Both the position numbers and the translations under genes were made by a program. The notes below the pieces were generated by a model. It made no database searches, had not been told where the DNA came from, and saw only the letters and a program-made list of their open reading frames with translations. From Oscillatoria sp. SIO1A7 (lineage in GTDB: Bacteria > Cyanobacteriota > Cyanobacteriia > Cyanobacteriales > Laspinemataceae): a DNA stretch of 64,000 nt. The stretch covers positions 5,659-69,658 of the forward strand of contig JAAHFN010000031.1 of NCBI GenBank assembly GCA_010672965.1, read 5' to 3'. This document shows, piece after piece, positions 29,129 through 39,288 of the stretch (position 1 is its first letter; every line of letters begins with the position of its first letter).

Positions 29129-29723
29129 AATGTGGGGAGCAGGGGAGCAGAGGGAGCAGGGGAGCAGAGGGAGCAGGGGAGTAGAGGGAGTAGAGGGACA
29201 ATTGCCAATTTCCAATTTCATTAGTTAAAACTCTCAAGCTAAGAACTCAAAACTCTTAGAATTCCCTACACCCTACACCCTACACCCTACACCCTTGTTT
29301 AGGATAGGTGCATTTTTTGGATATTTTATTCATAATAGAACTTACAGCAAAAGAAACCCGGTTTTTCCAACAATACCAACGCCTATTTCCCGGGCGTTAA
29401 TTGTAGGGGCGACAGCATTCCCGAGACAATCTTTGCTCTTTTCGCAAAAATCTATTGTATTGGAATGCTTCGCCCTGGGCATAGCGGTCTGGGCCCGCGC
29501 ATCCCAAGATAATAACTTTACCTTATAGCAACGGGGATGTCTCTCTTGTTGCTGTCGCCCCTACATCCTTTGCACCAACGCCAACGTCAACGTCAACAGT
29601 TCAACCCAACCTACGAATCAAGGGGTTTTTGATTTTGGCGAAGGTATTGTCCAAAAAACCGGGTTTCTGAGTAGCTTTACTCTATATCTAGCTCGGGCAA
29701 TAACCGAGAACTAAATCACACTT
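29129..29723. other. Repeat-rich intergenic region
   Basis: GGGAGCAG octamers (29132-29197), ACCCTAC heptamers (about 29262-29295), a half palindrome GAAACCCGGTTTTTCC (29350), family A (29403-29475) and a second GCTGTCGCCCCTAC end near 29548 are present. No gene was recognised. Confidence 0.55.
29403..29475. repeat. Dispersed inverted repeat, family A (core copy)
   Basis: GTAGGGGCGACAGCATTCCC on the left and GGAATGCTTCGCCC on the right are inverted. Both arms carry the same substitution (ATTCCC/GGAAT), which is a compensatory change. Confidence 0.7.
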
Positions 29724-30281
29724 ATGGCATCACAACAACAGGTCAGACAATATCTTGCCTCCTGGTTTCAGCTAGGTAAGAAAGTTGTGCTAGACAATGG
29801 CACTGAAAAACTGCTGCCTCAACCTGTAATTAGAGGCGATCGCTATTCTCCAGAATTTGAAGAATGCTGGCAGCGAATTATGGCTACAGATACCAAGCAA
29901 TCTTACTTAGAGGGCACTGAAGAAACCATTGCTCAGTTGCTCGCTCCCGAGTGGGAACTTATTCTCTGTTCTCGTTGTGACCTTCCCCTTGCCGTTCCGA
30001 CAGCGGGGCTGCCACCTACAGCTTGCCCTTGCTTCGACCTATCAAATTGGCCAAATCTTGAGTTGCCGCGACCGCGCCAGCCCATTGATAGCCAAGCAAC
30101 TCTTGAGAATATTCGCCAGCGGTTGCTCCAGAAACAGCCGAGGGAGGGGGAACCAGCGGAAGGAAGCCAAGCCAAAGATAAAACCAAAGACAGCAAAGCC
30201 AACCTTTTGTCTGAGTCTAGGGAAATTGTCAATCCTTCCATCGGCTTAGACTTGCCATTGTGCCAATGTCCTATAGCTTAA
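29724..30281 (+). CDS. Conserved cyanobacterial hypothetical protein
   Basis: 185 residues, soluble. The N-terminal 110 residues (QVRQYLASWFQLGKKVVLDN, VIRGDRYSPEFEECW, EGTEETIAQLLAPEWELILC) form a pattern I recognise from a cyanobacterial family without an assigned role. Cysteines occur as LCSRCDLP and ACPC, which could bind a metal. The C-terminal third is charged and low complexity and ends LPLCQCPIA. The ATG at 29724 is preceded by A-rich sequence without a strong ribosome-binding site. Confidence 0.7.
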   Translation: MASQQQVRQYLASWFQLGKKVVLDNGTEKLLPQPVIRGDRYSPEFEECWQRIMATDTKQSYLEGTEETIAQLLAPEWELILCSRCDLPLAVPTAGLPPTACPCFDLSNWPNLELPRPRQPIDSQATLENIRQRLLQKQPREGEPAEGSQAKDKTKDSKANLLSESREIVNPSIGLDLPLCQCPIA

Positions 30282-30359
30282 GAAAACGGGAAATAAAGAC
30301 ATTCGGCAACGATTTTGGCAAAAACACATATTGTATAAGAGGCTGTTGGAAGATTTTCT

Positions 30360-30456
30360 GGGTGATTTTTTCGTGGCTATCTTTCTGGGTGATTTTTTCG
30401 TGGCTATCTTTCTGGGCGATTGTTATAGATAATTTGTCTGGGTGATTTTTTCGGGG
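30360..30456. repeat. 27-bp tandem repeat
   Basis: Two identical 27-bp units, GGGTGATTTTTTCGTGGCTA plus TCTTTCT, run from 30360 to 30413. A diverged 26-bp unit and a truncated fourth copy that ends in a GGGGCGATCGC context follow. Confidence 0.8.
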
Positions 30457-30529
30457 CGATCGCATTTTGTGCCGCTCGTCTTGCTTTCACCTCTGGCTAC
30501 TTGACCTCAAAGATTTGCTTGCCCTTCCT

Positions 30530-32095
30530 TCATCGAGCGTTAACCGAACCCTCGTAAAAAATATATCTTTCCATTCTTGAAATTTCTGAGAACTCTATTT
30601 GAAAATATTTATCGTCTAAATTAAACTGCAATGTTGGCATATTATCTGATTTAAAGCAGTTGTCATAAATAGGACATATATACATGAAATTCTTATAGCC
30701 CTGCCTTTGCAACTTTTTTCCTAACTCGATTAAATTATCGCTGTCCTTCGTCAGAAAAAATACTTTCTCTCCAAAAGTAGCTGCTAACGATTGTCCTACA
30801 TATTGATGAGGCACAGCGACTACTTGATTAGGATACTCTCGCACTAAATTTAAGACTGATAAAAATCCTTGTTTTGAAAACTTAACTAGGGCTGAATAGG
30901 TATTGACATGAACCCCCTGCACAAAAAAAATTGTAAATAGGGCGAGACTCACATATCTCAGTCCTAGTCTCTTCACTTTCCAAGTTGATTGTAATGCCGC
31001 GATCGCCACCAAGCAGATTAACGGGACAACTATCAATAAAAACCTTGGTCCCCATTGCTTCCCTCCATCACTGGGAACCAGTAGAGGCACCATATAAGTA
31101 AAGACTAGAGCAATTAATACCAATTGCCTGGTTAGTGAATTTAATTTTATTTTTTCTGTAAAAATAGATAACCCTATACAAACAAAAGTAAAATATAGTA
31201 TTGGAAAGTAATTCAATAAACTAGCCTTAAGCTGGGGTAAAAGTTTTGAAGCTTCATAGAGCTTGCTCCGGAGCGAGAATTTTTCAACTACTTGGATAGA
31301 ATGAATTCCCAAGGGATGATTATAAATAATTAAGTTGAGAGCGAAGAAACCTAGAATGGCGATAACCAGGCTAACCACAAATAAGTTTTTTCGTGTTGAA
31401 ATCAAGTTTAGGTAGCCTAAATTGACTGCATATGAAGCGGCCGCTAGACCTAATAAAATAGCCACTAGGCAGAGAAACTCTGGCCTGAACCAAACTGATA
31501 AACCTATAAGTATGCCGCTCAACGCGGCTTCTCGGTTGGAAAATCCTTGGCTGCCTCGGACTAAGAGAATCGCCAAACCATTAAAAGCCAAGCAAAGAGC
31601 GAGGGTATGCTCCCAATAGGTTGCACTATAAATGGAAACTGGAGAAGCAAATATCAGGGTAGCCAGAGCCAACGATGTCAGAACCGCCCCTAATTTTAGA
31701 TGCTGGCAAACCCAATAAAATCCTCCCCACAAAATCCAGGTTGCTGCTAGAGGAATAATGTAGAGACCCCGCCAACCAAATAGAGCATAAAAAGGCGCAG
31801 TAACCAAAGGAAAAGTAAAAGAATATGTAATATAATAGGCATCACCTTGCTTATAGGAGAACGGTGGCTCAAATGGGTATAATCCATTGTTCCACAGTTC
31901 CTGAACCCAAGGAGCGGCTGGCAGTTGGAGGTCAAAGCTAAGATTGCCAGATGCAAATTGCTTAGCTAACAAAGCTTTTATTCCACCATCTCCACTGAAG
32001 TACACTTCACCAGTAATTTGGAAAAATAAGCATAATGAAAATAAGACACCTGCTACTATAAGAGCTAAGGGGAGCCTGTTTGCTTGACTCTTCAT
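30530..32095 (-). CDS. Polytopic membrane glycosyltransferase-like protein (GT-C type)
   Basis: 521 residues with about ten to eleven membrane helices and a soluble C-terminal domain (about 420-521). The first extracytoplasmic loop has EVYFSGDGGIKALLAKQFAS, where the acidic pair resembles the catalytic loop of GT-C enzymes that use polyprenyl-linked sugars. YWEHTLALCLAF and WFRPEFLCLVA are further family-like patches. It probably transfers sugar at the outer face of the inner membrane. The substrate is unknown, and base composition is more AT-rich than its neighbours, which hints at transfer. It lies alone between repeats, but near other glycan genes. Confidence 0.75.
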   Translation of the reverse strand: MKSQANRLPLALIVAGVLFSLCLFFQITGEVYFSGDGGIKALLAKQFASGNLSFDLQLPAAPWVQELWNNGLYPFEPPFSYKQGDAYYITYSFTFPLVTAPFYALFGWRGLYIIPLAATWILWGGFYWVCQHLKLGAVLTSLALATLIFASPVSIYSATYWEHTLALCLAFNGLAILLVRGSQGFSNREAALSGILIGLSVWFRPEFLCLVAILLGLAAASYAVNLGYLNLISTRKNLFVVSLVIAILGFFALNLIIYNHPLGIHSIQVVEKFSLRSKLYEASKLLPQLKASLLNYFPILYFTFVCIGLSIFTEKIKLNSLTRQLVLIALVFTYMVPLLVPSDGGKQWGPRFLLIVVPLICLVAIAALQSTWKVKRLGLRYVSLALFTIFFVQGVHVNTYSALVKFSKQGFLSVLNLVREYPNQVVAVPHQYVGQSLAATFGEKVFFLTKDSDNLIELGKKLQRQGYKNFMYICPIYDNCFKSDNMPTLQFNLDDKYFQIEFSEISRMERYIFYEGSVNAR

Positions 32096-32297
32096 TTTTT
32101 TTGAATCCTAAGTGTATTTGCAAATTGAAATGCACCCCTGGGCGTCTACAGGCTAGGCAGAAATACTGTAACTGTTTAACCGGATTTGGTATCACAAGTA
32201 GTTACTAAATTGAGAATCGCTAATTGACGCCCTGCAAGCCCCCAGGCTCGGCACATACAGCCGTGCCGACATCCAATTCTTACTTATGTAAGAAGAT

Positions 32298-33254
32298 TTA
32301 CACCCCAGATCCAGCAGAGCCAGAACTACGCCGCCGCACTTCATAATTGAAAAAATCATAAGCCATATCCGTGTTGGGGAAGATAGCGCGAGCTTCTTGG
32401 AGCAGGTCGTCGAGAACGATATCGTTCCCTGGGGCATAGCGAGGACTGAAATGGGTTAGCATCAACTGTTTCGCTTCGGCGGCTAATGCAACTTGTGCTG
32501 CCATTGTCGAAGTGGAATGCTTGCGATCGTATGCCATCTGGGCGTCTTTATGGGAAAAAGTAGATTCGTGAATCAGCAGATCTGCATCCCGAGCCAGCTC
32601 TACAGAACCCTGGCAAAAGACCGTATCGGTACAATAAGCAATTTTTCGTCCCACTTGCATCGGCCCGGTAAGGTCGGTTCCGGCAATTTCCCGTCCGTCC
32701 GGCAAGGTAATTGTCTCCCCTCGTTTTAGTTTGCCGTACAGAGGGCCAGAAGGAATGCCCAGTTGCTTTGCTTTTTCCACATTGAAGCGCCCCGGCCTAT
32801 CCTTCTCTTCAACTCGATAGCCATAAGCTGGGATGCGATGATCTAAGCGATCGCATTTAACTATATACTCATCATCTTCATAGATTATCCCAGCTTTATG
32901 CTTGCGAACTTTAATGGGAAAAGACAAATGGGTGTGAGAATATCGAGCGCAAGCTTGGAGATATTCGTCGAGCCTGCTTGGGCCATAAATATCAATAGAG
33001 TTGGGATTGCCTGCAAGACCGCAACTGGCCAACAGGCCCATTAAACCAAATATATGGTCTCCATGCATATGGGTTATAAAAATGCGGGAGATCTGGCTAA
33101 TTTTGATATCGCTGCGCAAAATTTGATGTTGGGTGCCTTCGCCGCAGTCAAATAGCCACACTTCCGCTCGTTGGGGAAGGCGCAGGGCAACGCTAGAAAC
33201 GTTGCGCGATCGCGTCGGTACGCCGGATGAGGTTCCTAAAAAGGTAACAAGCAC
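32298..33254 (-). CDS. rnz: Ribonuclease Z (tRNA 3' processing endonuclease)
   Basis: A 318-residue metallo-beta-lactamase fold RNase Z that cuts tRNA precursors after the discriminator base. The zinc motif H62-M-H64-G-D66-H67 lies in FITHMHGDHIFG, and LTHFSPRY and the DCGEGTQHQ strand are present. Size is that of the short bacterial form (about 310). The ATG at 33254 begins MLVTFLGTSSGVPT, the standard start. It is divergent from the SpoIID-like gene. Confidence 0.93.
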   Translation of the reverse strand: MLVTFLGTSSGVPTRSRNVSSVALRLPQRAEVWLFDCGEGTQHQILRSDIKISQISRIFITHMHGDHIFGLMGLLASCGLAGNPNSIDIYGPSRLDEYLQACARYSHTHLSFPIKVRKHKAGIIYEDDEYIVKCDRLDHRIPAYGYRVEEKDRPGRFNVEKAKQLGIPSGPLYGKLKRGETITLPDGREIAGTDLTGPMQVGRKIAYCTDTVFCQGSVELARDADLLIHESTFSHKDAQMAYDRKHSTSTMAAQVALAAEAKQLMLTHFSPRYAPGNDIVLDDLLQEARAIFPNTDMAYDFFNYEVRRRSSGSAGSGV

Positions 33255-33487
33255 TAGCCTAAAACCATCACAAAATCACGGGACGAATGAGAAATAATAG
33301 CGCTGATTTACTTCATTGTAGCGAAATTCAACAGAACTTACGCCTTTACTGTGCAAGTCGCTCTGCAATTAGCTCTGGATGGAGCAGGCGTAATTTACGC
33401 CTAAGCTTTGGAAGTTCAATTGGAGGTTCCGGAGCGATCGCTCCCAATGCAGGGTGCCCAATGCCCAATGGGCAGGTATGGCGCTCC

Positions 33488-34594
33488 ATGCTGTCTCGAA
33501 TCTGGTCTTACTGGTTGCTCTGCGTGGCTTTCTGGCTCCTGGCGATCGCCCCAGCTAGCGCGTCGGTCCTGTTACGAGTGGCTATAATTGACGGCGCTAG
33601 CCAAGTCAAAATTGCCAGTTCTACCCCTGCAGTGGTTCGCGATGGAGCCGGTCGTACCCTAGGAGAAATTGCCAATCAAACTTCTTATTCAGTTCAATCC
33701 AGAGGGGCGCAGTTGGCGATGGGTCGATGGCAGACGAGCCAATTCTGGATAGAGCCCAAAAATGGCGGATATGTCTATATAGGCGATCGCTGGTATCGCG
33801 GCCGAACCCATTTGGTTGCCAGCAACAATACTTTGAGCGCTATCAATGTTGTCGATATCGAGCAGTATCTCTACAGCGTTTTGGGAGCGGAAATGGATTC
33901 GCGCTGGCCTCAAGAAGCCCTCAAAACCCAAGCGGTGGCCGCTCGCACCTATGCTCTCTATCACCGTGAAAGGCGCCGCAGCAACATCTACGATTTGGGA
34001 GACTCGCAATCTTGGCAAGTATATAAAGGTATAGAAACAGAAGCGTCTAGCACCTACGCAGCGGTGGAAGCTACTAACGGCCAAGTCTTAACCTACAACG
34101 GCGAGCTTATCGAGGCAGTATTTCATTCTTCCTCTGGCGGACATACAGAAAATGTCGAGGATATTTGGCAAGATCCTCGCCCTTACCTGCGGGGCGTTCC
34201 CGACTACGATGCTGGCACTCCGGTCTTTCAATGGACGAAAACTTTTTCTACTGCCGAGCTGAGCGGTCTGATTTCTGGAGTGGGCAATATTGCGAACCTG
34301 AAACCAGAACGCACTACCCAAACCGGACGGATAATTACGATGAGGGCGATCGGCGATGCCGGGGAGCGAGTTATTAGCGGCGACGACCTGCGCTATTTGC
34401 TAGATTTAAGAAGCAGCCGTTTTAGCGTCCAAACTAACAATAGTAATTTTGTAATTAATGGCTTTGGCTTCGGTCATGGGGTTGGCATGAGCCAGTGGGG
34501 CGCTTACAATTTGGCTCGTCGCGGCGCTAATTATCAGCAAATACTTTTGCATTATTATCAAAACGCCAATTTAGCTATAATTCAGGTTGATTAG
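33488..34594 (+). CDS. SpoIID/LytB domain protein (amidase-enhancer-like), exported
   Basis: 368 residues. A signal peptide covers about 1-25 (WLLCVAFWLLAIAPASA) with likely cleavage after ASA. The SpoIID/LytB domain is seen in IEQYLYSVLGAEMDSRWP, ALKTQAVAARTYALYH, FHSSSGGHTENVEDIW and FGFGHGVGMSQWGAY. Family members bind or cleave peptidoglycan glycan strands lacking stem peptides. The frame opens at 33287, but those residues are repeat-like; the ATG at 33488 starts the signal peptide. The protein acts in the periplasm. Confidence 0.88.
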   Translation: MLSRIWSYWLLCVAFWLLAIAPASASVLLRVAIIDGASQVKIASSTPAVVRDGAGRTLGEIANQTSYSVQSRGAQLAMGRWQTSQFWIEPKNGGYVYIGDRWYRGRTHLVASNNTLSAINVVDIEQYLYSVLGAEMDSRWPQEALKTQAVAARTYALYHRERRRSNIYDLGDSQSWQVYKGIETEASSTYAAVEATNGQVLTYNGELIEAVFHSSSGGHTENVEDIWQDPRPYLRGVPDYDAGTPVFQWTKTFSTAELSGLISGVGNIANLKPERTTQTGRIITMRAIGDAGERVISGDDLRYLLDLRSSRFSVQTNNSNFVINGFGFGHGVGMSQWGAYNLARRGANYQQILLHYYQNANLAIIQVD

Positions 34595-34599
34595 TAGTA

Positions 34600-34737
34600 A
34601 TATAAAATCCGGTTAAACAGTTACAATATTTGTAGGGGCGGTGCCCCCGTCCCGCCCCGGCCGCCTGAGACCAACCGGGGCGGGCACGAGGGCACCGCCC
34701 CTACGGTATTTATATGTAATTAACCTGATTTTATATA
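34600..34737. repeat. Dispersed inverted repeat, family C
   Basis: ATATAAAATCCGGTTAA on the left and TTAACCTGATTTTATATA on the right are inverted. The inner arms GTAGGGGCGGTGCCCC and GGGCACCGCCCCTAC enclose a G+C-rich stem with CCCCGGCCGCC. Confidence 0.72.
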
Positions 34738-34973
34738 AATATAATATAGTCATTTCAATTAAGTTTGATACAGTTAAGTGAGCAACGCTCTCCCTGCGGT
34801 GCGCGTTGGCGTAGGCGTAAGCCTGCCCTCTGGGGCATAGCCTGAGCTAAGAGCGCATAGCGTGCCCGGAGGGCAATCGCTCTTCTTGTAGGGGCGATTT
34901 CGCGAAATCGCCCCAACCAGAAAGTCTCATTTTTATTTTAAATGATAATAATGTGGCAAGCACCCCTGCCGCA

Positions 34974-35108
34974 TTAGCGTTTCTCAAATTTAATGCGCAA
35001 AAAGTAGGGGCGACAGCATCCCCAAGACTTTTCGAGGCTGTAGAACGGCAATTCTCATACTGGGATGCTTCGCCCCAGAAACCTTACATCAATTTGAGAA
35101 CTGCTATA
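34974..35108. repeat. Dispersed inverted repeat, family A (full copy)
   Basis: The outer ends are TTAGCGTTTCTCAAAT and, inverted, TTTGAGAACTGCTATA. The inner arms are GTAGGGGCGACAGCATCCC and GGGATGCTTCGCCCC. Confidence 0.75.
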
Positions 35109-35202
35109 TCTTCGCTTTTTTGCCCAATGCCCAATTCCCAATGCGAACATGCCCAATTTCCAATTCCGCTCTTCCCAATTCCGCTCTTCCCAAAATAAAC
35201 AT

Positions 35203-36432
35203 TTAACGGAAGAACAAGATAACTGACTGGATGCAACCGATCGCCAAGCCCAAGATGCCGCCTAAATTAACAATAGCCTGTAGTTCGCTTTTGACTATGC
35301 CTTGTGTGGCCGTCTCTAAATCTTCGGGAGAGGTTGACTTGATTCTGTTGACTATTACTTGGTCGATATTTAAAATTGGGATAACTTTGGCTACTATTTT
35401 TTCTAAGTCTCGTTCTAAATAGCGATCGAGAATTAAGGCTAGTTCTTGGCTGACTGTTTCCAAGGATTCGCCGACTACTACAGAAGATTGGAGGCGACTG
35501 AGGATTAAACTAGATACGCTTTCCCAGTCGATGGAGTTGCTCAAGCCTTCGAGTAAGTCTGCGCCGCTGGTCTGGAGATAGGTGCGAACGCTATCGCGCA
35601 TGGTTTTGCGCAACTGGCGGACGGTGGAAACGGGCAAGTTTTGTAAAGATAGATTTTTGAGCCATTCATTTAAGCGATCGCCTAGACTCAGAGTTTCGAT
35701 TAATTCCGCTATCCTAGCATTAGAGCTTTCTTTCTCGTCCAAGCAAAAAGTCCGCAGACGAGTCAGGGTATTGCGCATTCCAAAGATATTCGCCACTACC
35801 CAATAGGTGCCGCTGGTTTTTTCTCTAAAGCTTTCGTCGATAATGGCAATATTGCGATCGGTTAGGAAATCCACCAATGCCTGCCGCATTACGTCCGGAG
35901 GCAATACGGTCTCTAGGAGCCAGTCCGAGAGTTGGTTGGCTTGGCTTTCATTAAGTTGTAATTCCAGCAAAACTCTATCGAAAATATGGTCGAGCTGGTC
36001 TTTGAGAAAATCTTCTCTTTTGGCCAAGTCTTTGAGCAGGCGGGGCAAAGATTGTCCGAGCAGGTCGTGGAGAATTCCCGCTAGGATTTTGGCGGTTTTT
36101 TGCTCGGTATCCAATTTCACTCTATCCATTGCCATCTGCAAGAGCCAGAGTATCGCTCCTTGCATCCGCTCTAGCTGTAAGAGACGTTTGGCCAAGTTTT
36201 GCAATTCTTCTGGGGTGAGGAGCGAGCCCATAATAGTGTCGGCGACTCGCTTGGCCAAGCGCTCTTGGTTGCGGGGAATCAAGCCCGGGGTGAAGGGGAG
36301 CCTTTTTTCGCTAATGTAAATCGGTCTATAGGGACGAAATAGCATTTTTATGGCTAAGTCGTTGGTGAAATAGCCAATAATACCACCGGCAACCGGGGGT
36401 GCAATATAAATTAATAGGCTAGACAGGTTCAT
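35203..36432 (-). CDS. DUF445 family membrane-anchored protein
   Basis: 409 residues. It opens with a membrane helix ([20 protein letters not shown]) followed by [13 protein letters not shown], the family hallmark. The body is long helical segments (about 60-370), and a second hydrophobic segment lies at the C terminus ([19 protein letters not shown]). Function of the family (YheB/YjiN-like) is not established. The ATG at 36432 (MNLSSLL) is preferred over 36495, because it overlaps the menG stop by only 14 bp, a typical operon junction. Confidence 0.85.
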   Translation of the reverse strand: MNLSSLLIYIAPPVAGGIIGYFTNDLAIKMLFRPYRPIYISEKRLPFTPGLIPRNQERLAKRVADTIMGSLLTPEELQNLAKRLLQLERMQGAILWLLQMAMDRVKLDTEQKTAKILAGILHDLLGQSLPRLLKDLAKREDFLKDQLDHIFDRVLLELQLNESQANQLSDWLLETVLPPDVMRQALVDFLTDRNIAIIDESFREKTSGTYWVVANIFGMRNTLTRLRTFCLDEKESSNARIAELIETLSLGDRLNEWLKNLSLQNLPVSTVRQLRKTMRDSVRTYLQTSGADLLEGLSNSIDWESVSSLILSRLQSSVVVGESLETVSQELALILDRYLERDLEKIVAKVIPILNIDQVIVNRIKSTSPEDLETATQGIVKSELQAIVNLGGILGLAIGCIQSVILFFR

Positions 36433-37174
36433 TATTGTTGGTGCTATTGTCGGTTTTGTCTTTTTCGCGACAACCTTTCGCGACAACCAATACACCCATC
36501 ATTCCGCTGGCGATCGCATAGTGAGTTGCTTTAGCAAACCCAGCTTCTCGGGCTAGAGCTACTTGCTCGCTGCCGATCGGAAATCTTTCCAGACTGGGAC
36601 TGATATAAGCATATTCGTCATAGAGTCCCTTGGCTTTTGCTAAGGGGACGACTAGAGAATCCAGATACCATTGCTGAAAACTTCGCAGCGCCGGACTACT
36701 GGGGCGATGAAAGTCCAGTATAGCTGCTTTTGCTCCGGGCCCCATAACGCGATGCAGTTCTTTAAGACAGCGGGGAATATCGATAACGTTGCGCAGGCCA
36801 TAGCCCATCGTGGCAGAATCTATGCAGTTATCTGACAAAGGCAGATTTAGGACATCGGCTTCTAGCCAATCGATCCTATATAGATCCCTATTGCGCTTTT
36901 CGGCTAGCTCCAGTAGTGCTGGAGAAAAATCTACTCCAAACACCCGACCTGTTTTGCCCGTCTGTTGCGCAAGTAGAATAGCTAAGTCGCCGCTGCCGCA
37001 ACAGAGATCCAAGCAAGTATCGCCGGGACGGGCTTCGCTCCATTTTAGCGCCATCATTTTCCAGACTCGGTGCTGGCCGAGACTGAGCCAATCGTTAAAT
37101 TCGTCATAAACTGGAGCGATGCGATTGAATATGCTTTGAATCTGAGCTGGGGAAGGAGGGGCGAGGGGCGTCAT
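36419..37174 (-). CDS. menG: 2-phytyl-1,4-naphthoquinone methyltransferase (UbiE/MenG family)
   Basis: A 251-residue SAM-dependent C-methyltransferase; in cyanobacteria this family carries out the last methylation in phylloquinone synthesis. The family start [23 protein letters not shown] and SAM motif [12 protein letters not shown] (54-65) are clear, with GYGLRNVID and AILDFHRPS later. It shares 14 bp with the DUF445 gene downstream, so they are likely co-transcribed. The ATG at 37174 fits. Confidence 0.9.
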   Translation of the reverse strand: MTPLAPPSPAQIQSIFNRIAPVYDEFNDWLSLGQHRVWKMMALKWSEARPGDTCLDLCCGSGDLAILLAQQTGKTGRVFGVDFSPALLELAEKRNRDLYRIDWLEADVLNLPLSDNCIDSATMGYGLRNVIDIPRCLKELHRVMGPGAKAAILDFHRPSSPALRSFQQWYLDSLVVPLAKAKGLYDEYAYISPSLERFPIGSEQVALAREAGFAKATHYAIASGMMGVLVVAKGCREKDKTDNSTNNNEPV

Positions 37175-37192
37175 TTTTTGTAGGTGACAAAT

Positions 37193-38134
37193 CTAGGGAT
37201 AGTAGCGGGTACAGGCTAGAGCGATCGCCACTTGCTTGGCACAGAGATGGATAGCTTTTAATTCATCCTCCCGCAGGCTGAAGGGTTGCTGCCACTGGAG
37301 CGACAAAACCGCCAGCAGTTCCTCTCGGTAGGCGATGGGCAGAACCAGATGGGCTCTTATTCCAGAACTTTGATACTGTTCTAGGGCGGACAAGTCAGCA
37401 TCTTTCGATACGTCAACGCAGATTTGAATGCTTAAAGAGGCGATCGCTTCCTTAGTTAAAGGATCGTCCGCCAGTTCCAGGGCTGTCCCCTCCTTACTGT
37501 AGGTGCCAGCCCCTGACAAAGCACCATTCTCTACCAACTGTACGATACAAATATCGGCAGCAAAGTTTTCCCCAAAAGCCGAGGCCAGGGGTTGCAAGCA
37601 TTCTTCTGGGCTCGCGGAATCCTGGGCCACCTGCACCACCGTCGCCAGCAAATTAGTTTGCGCTTCGGCGCGGCGCAGCTCTTCGGTTCGCTGTCGCAGC
37701 AGTTCGTAAGTTTCCGCCGCTTTACTGACAACTCCCTTTAGCTCCGCCGGATCCCACGGCTTGGTAATATATTTGTAAACCTGGCCCGAGTTTATTGCTT
37801 CTACCAGATCTTCAATATCCGTAAATCCGGTTAGGATAATCCTTACAGTATTGGGATACTGAGGAACGGTTTTACTCAGAAATTCGGTTCCCTTCATTTC
37901 TGGCATCCGCTGGTCGGAAATAATAACGGCGACTTCCCCTTCGTTGTCGAGAATGTCCAACGCGCTACCACCACTCTCCGCCTTGAATACCTGAAATTCT
38001 CGCCGGAAGGTGCGGAATAGTAAGTCCAGATTGTCTGGCTCGTCATCCACTACCAGCATTTTGGGTTTTTTCTTTTTGTTTAGGCCCTTCAATTTATCTC
38101 TTATACTATCGAGTTCTGGAATAGGGTTATTCAT
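37193..38134 (-). CDS. Response regulator with REC and GAF-like domains
   Basis: 313 residues, cytosolic. A lysine-rich N terminus is followed by a receiver domain (about 24-145) with DDE at 30-32, phospho-acceptor D74 in IISDQRMPE, T102 and K125 in YITKPWDP. A coiled linker (145-165) leads to a GAF-like domain (about 166-310, ADICIVQLVENGALSGAGTY; AHLVLPIAYREELLAVLSLQ). There is no DNA-binding or enzymatic output, so it probably signals through protein contact or ligand sensing. It ends 18 bp upstream of menG on the same strand and could be in its transcript. Confidence 0.85.
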   Translation of the reverse strand: MNNPIPELDSIRDKLKGLNKKKKPKMLVVDDEPDNLDLLFRTFRREFQVFKAESGGSALDILDNEGEVAVIISDQRMPEMKGTEFLSKTVPQYPNTVRIILTGFTDIEDLVEAINSGQVYKYITKPWDPAELKGVVSKAAETYELLRQRTEELRRAEAQTNLLATVVQVAQDSASPEECLQPLASAFGENFAADICIVQLVENGALSGAGTYSKEGTALELADDPLTKEAIASLSIQICVDVSKDADLSALEQYQSSGIRAHLVLPIAYREELLAVLSLQWQQPFSLREDELKAIHLCAKQVAIALACTRYYP

Positions 38135-38808
38135 AAGAATACAATAAACTCCTCAAGCCACTCCTTGGGGAACCACCCTGCATCAATACTAACTAATTAA
38201 GAGCCTTTAGCTTACAAGCTGTAAACGGTCAGCGGTCAGCGGCCAGCAAGAGAGCCTTCAGCTTCTAAGGGCGGGCAGCAGGCGATCGCACGAAAGCAGC
38301 AGTCAGCCACAGAGCCACAGAGCGAACTTTCAGCTAAGAAACTATAGAGCGCATCTGCCGCAAAGGCTTCGCTTTTAGTAGCGGTCAGCCAGAGATATTA
38401 CCATGCCGCGTTGGGCGAAGCCTTTCTGGCAGGAAGTGCTGACCGCTCTCTTGCTGACCGCTGACCGCTGTCATTACTGGCCCTTCTAGGGGCTTGGTAA
38501 CCTGTATTTTTGACAATACATTAATTAAGAGTAGTCCAAGTCGCGATCGAGATTTTGGCCGCAAAATAACTAATGCACTTATAATTGGGGACCATGTGGC
38601 GGTAAGCGTTCGGGTGTGGCCATATGAAATCGAAAACTGCACCGGCAGGCAGTTCATTTTCTACATACTTTTGAAACGAAACCGGGCTAGGTAAAATAGA
38701 ACCATTCTATAAATATAAGATTATATATTTACTCTTTGCAAAAATAAACCCCAACGGCGATCGGCCATTGAGGGTAAATTGTTGAATTGTGAATACTGTA
38801 CCGATGCT
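38135..38808. other. Intergenic region with CAGCGGT-type repeats
   Basis: GTCAGCG heptamers lie at 38226-38250 and their inverse GACCGCT at 38440-38472. Between them lies a TGAGCCACAGAGCGAAC stretch. The right half (38490-38808) shows a TATTAAG-type AT-rich promoter area, but I see no gene. Confidence 0.4.
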
Positions 38809-39288
38809 CTAGGGCGGGGAAGAAGAGAGTTTTTTCTCTACTAGAGAGATCGCCCTTATCCTATCGCCCGCCTTGAGATTCTTAACCGGAAATCCTAGAG
38901 GCATAATCACTTGGTGCTTCCGCTGTTGTTCTAATTGTTTTAATTCCGTGTAATCTATCCAATGGATGCAATCTACAGGACAAGTATCGATCGCTTCTTG
39001 AATAGTCTCTTCGGAATCGCCATCTTGGCGAAACACGCGGGAGCGACCGTGGCTTTCCTCAATGTAGAAAGTATTACCGGCGACATGGGCGCAATGCTTG
39101 CAGCCAATGCAGGTGGGTTCATCTACATAAACCCCTTTTTGGCGTAGAGCGCCGCCGAGTTCTGGTTCTAAGCCAGAACGGTTTGGAGCAGAGCGCAAAG
39201 CACCGCCCAACTCCGGTTCCAGACCAGAGCGATGCTCCTGCCCAGACACGATCGCTTCTTTTACTTCTATGTCAGAAAAATCAGCCAT
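38809..39288 (-). CDS. Ferredoxin with a single [4Fe-4S] cluster (cyanobacterial long form)
   Basis: 159 residues. Cluster ligands are C60, C63 and C66 in CIGCKHC and C103 in the distal CP motif (DTCPVDCIHW). Upstream are two copies of a 13-residue repeat, RSGLEPELGGALR at 20-32 and 37-49, and downstream a helical tail with LKQLEQQRKHQV. This form occurs in cyanobacteria next to ycf35; its redox partner is not known to me. The start codon overlaps the ycf35 stop by one base (TAATG), which indicates translational coupling. Confidence 0.88.
   Translation of the reverse strand: MADFSDIEVKEAIVSGQEHRSGLEPELGGALRSAPNRSGLEPELGGALRQKGVYVDEPTCIGCKHCAHVAGNTFYIEESHGRSRVFRQDGDSEETIQEAIDTCPVDCIHWIDYTELKQLEQQRKHQVIMPLGFPVKNLKAGDRIRAISLVEKKLSSSPP

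Larger units (their letters stand above)
34595..35202. other. Repeat-rich intergenic region
   Basis: Family C (34600-34737), a TGAGCGGAG-like composite with GGCGTAGGCGTAAGCCTGCC (34785-34885), family A (34974-35108) and CCCAATG-type units (35122-35195) fill the space. No gene was recognised. Confidence 0.6.
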
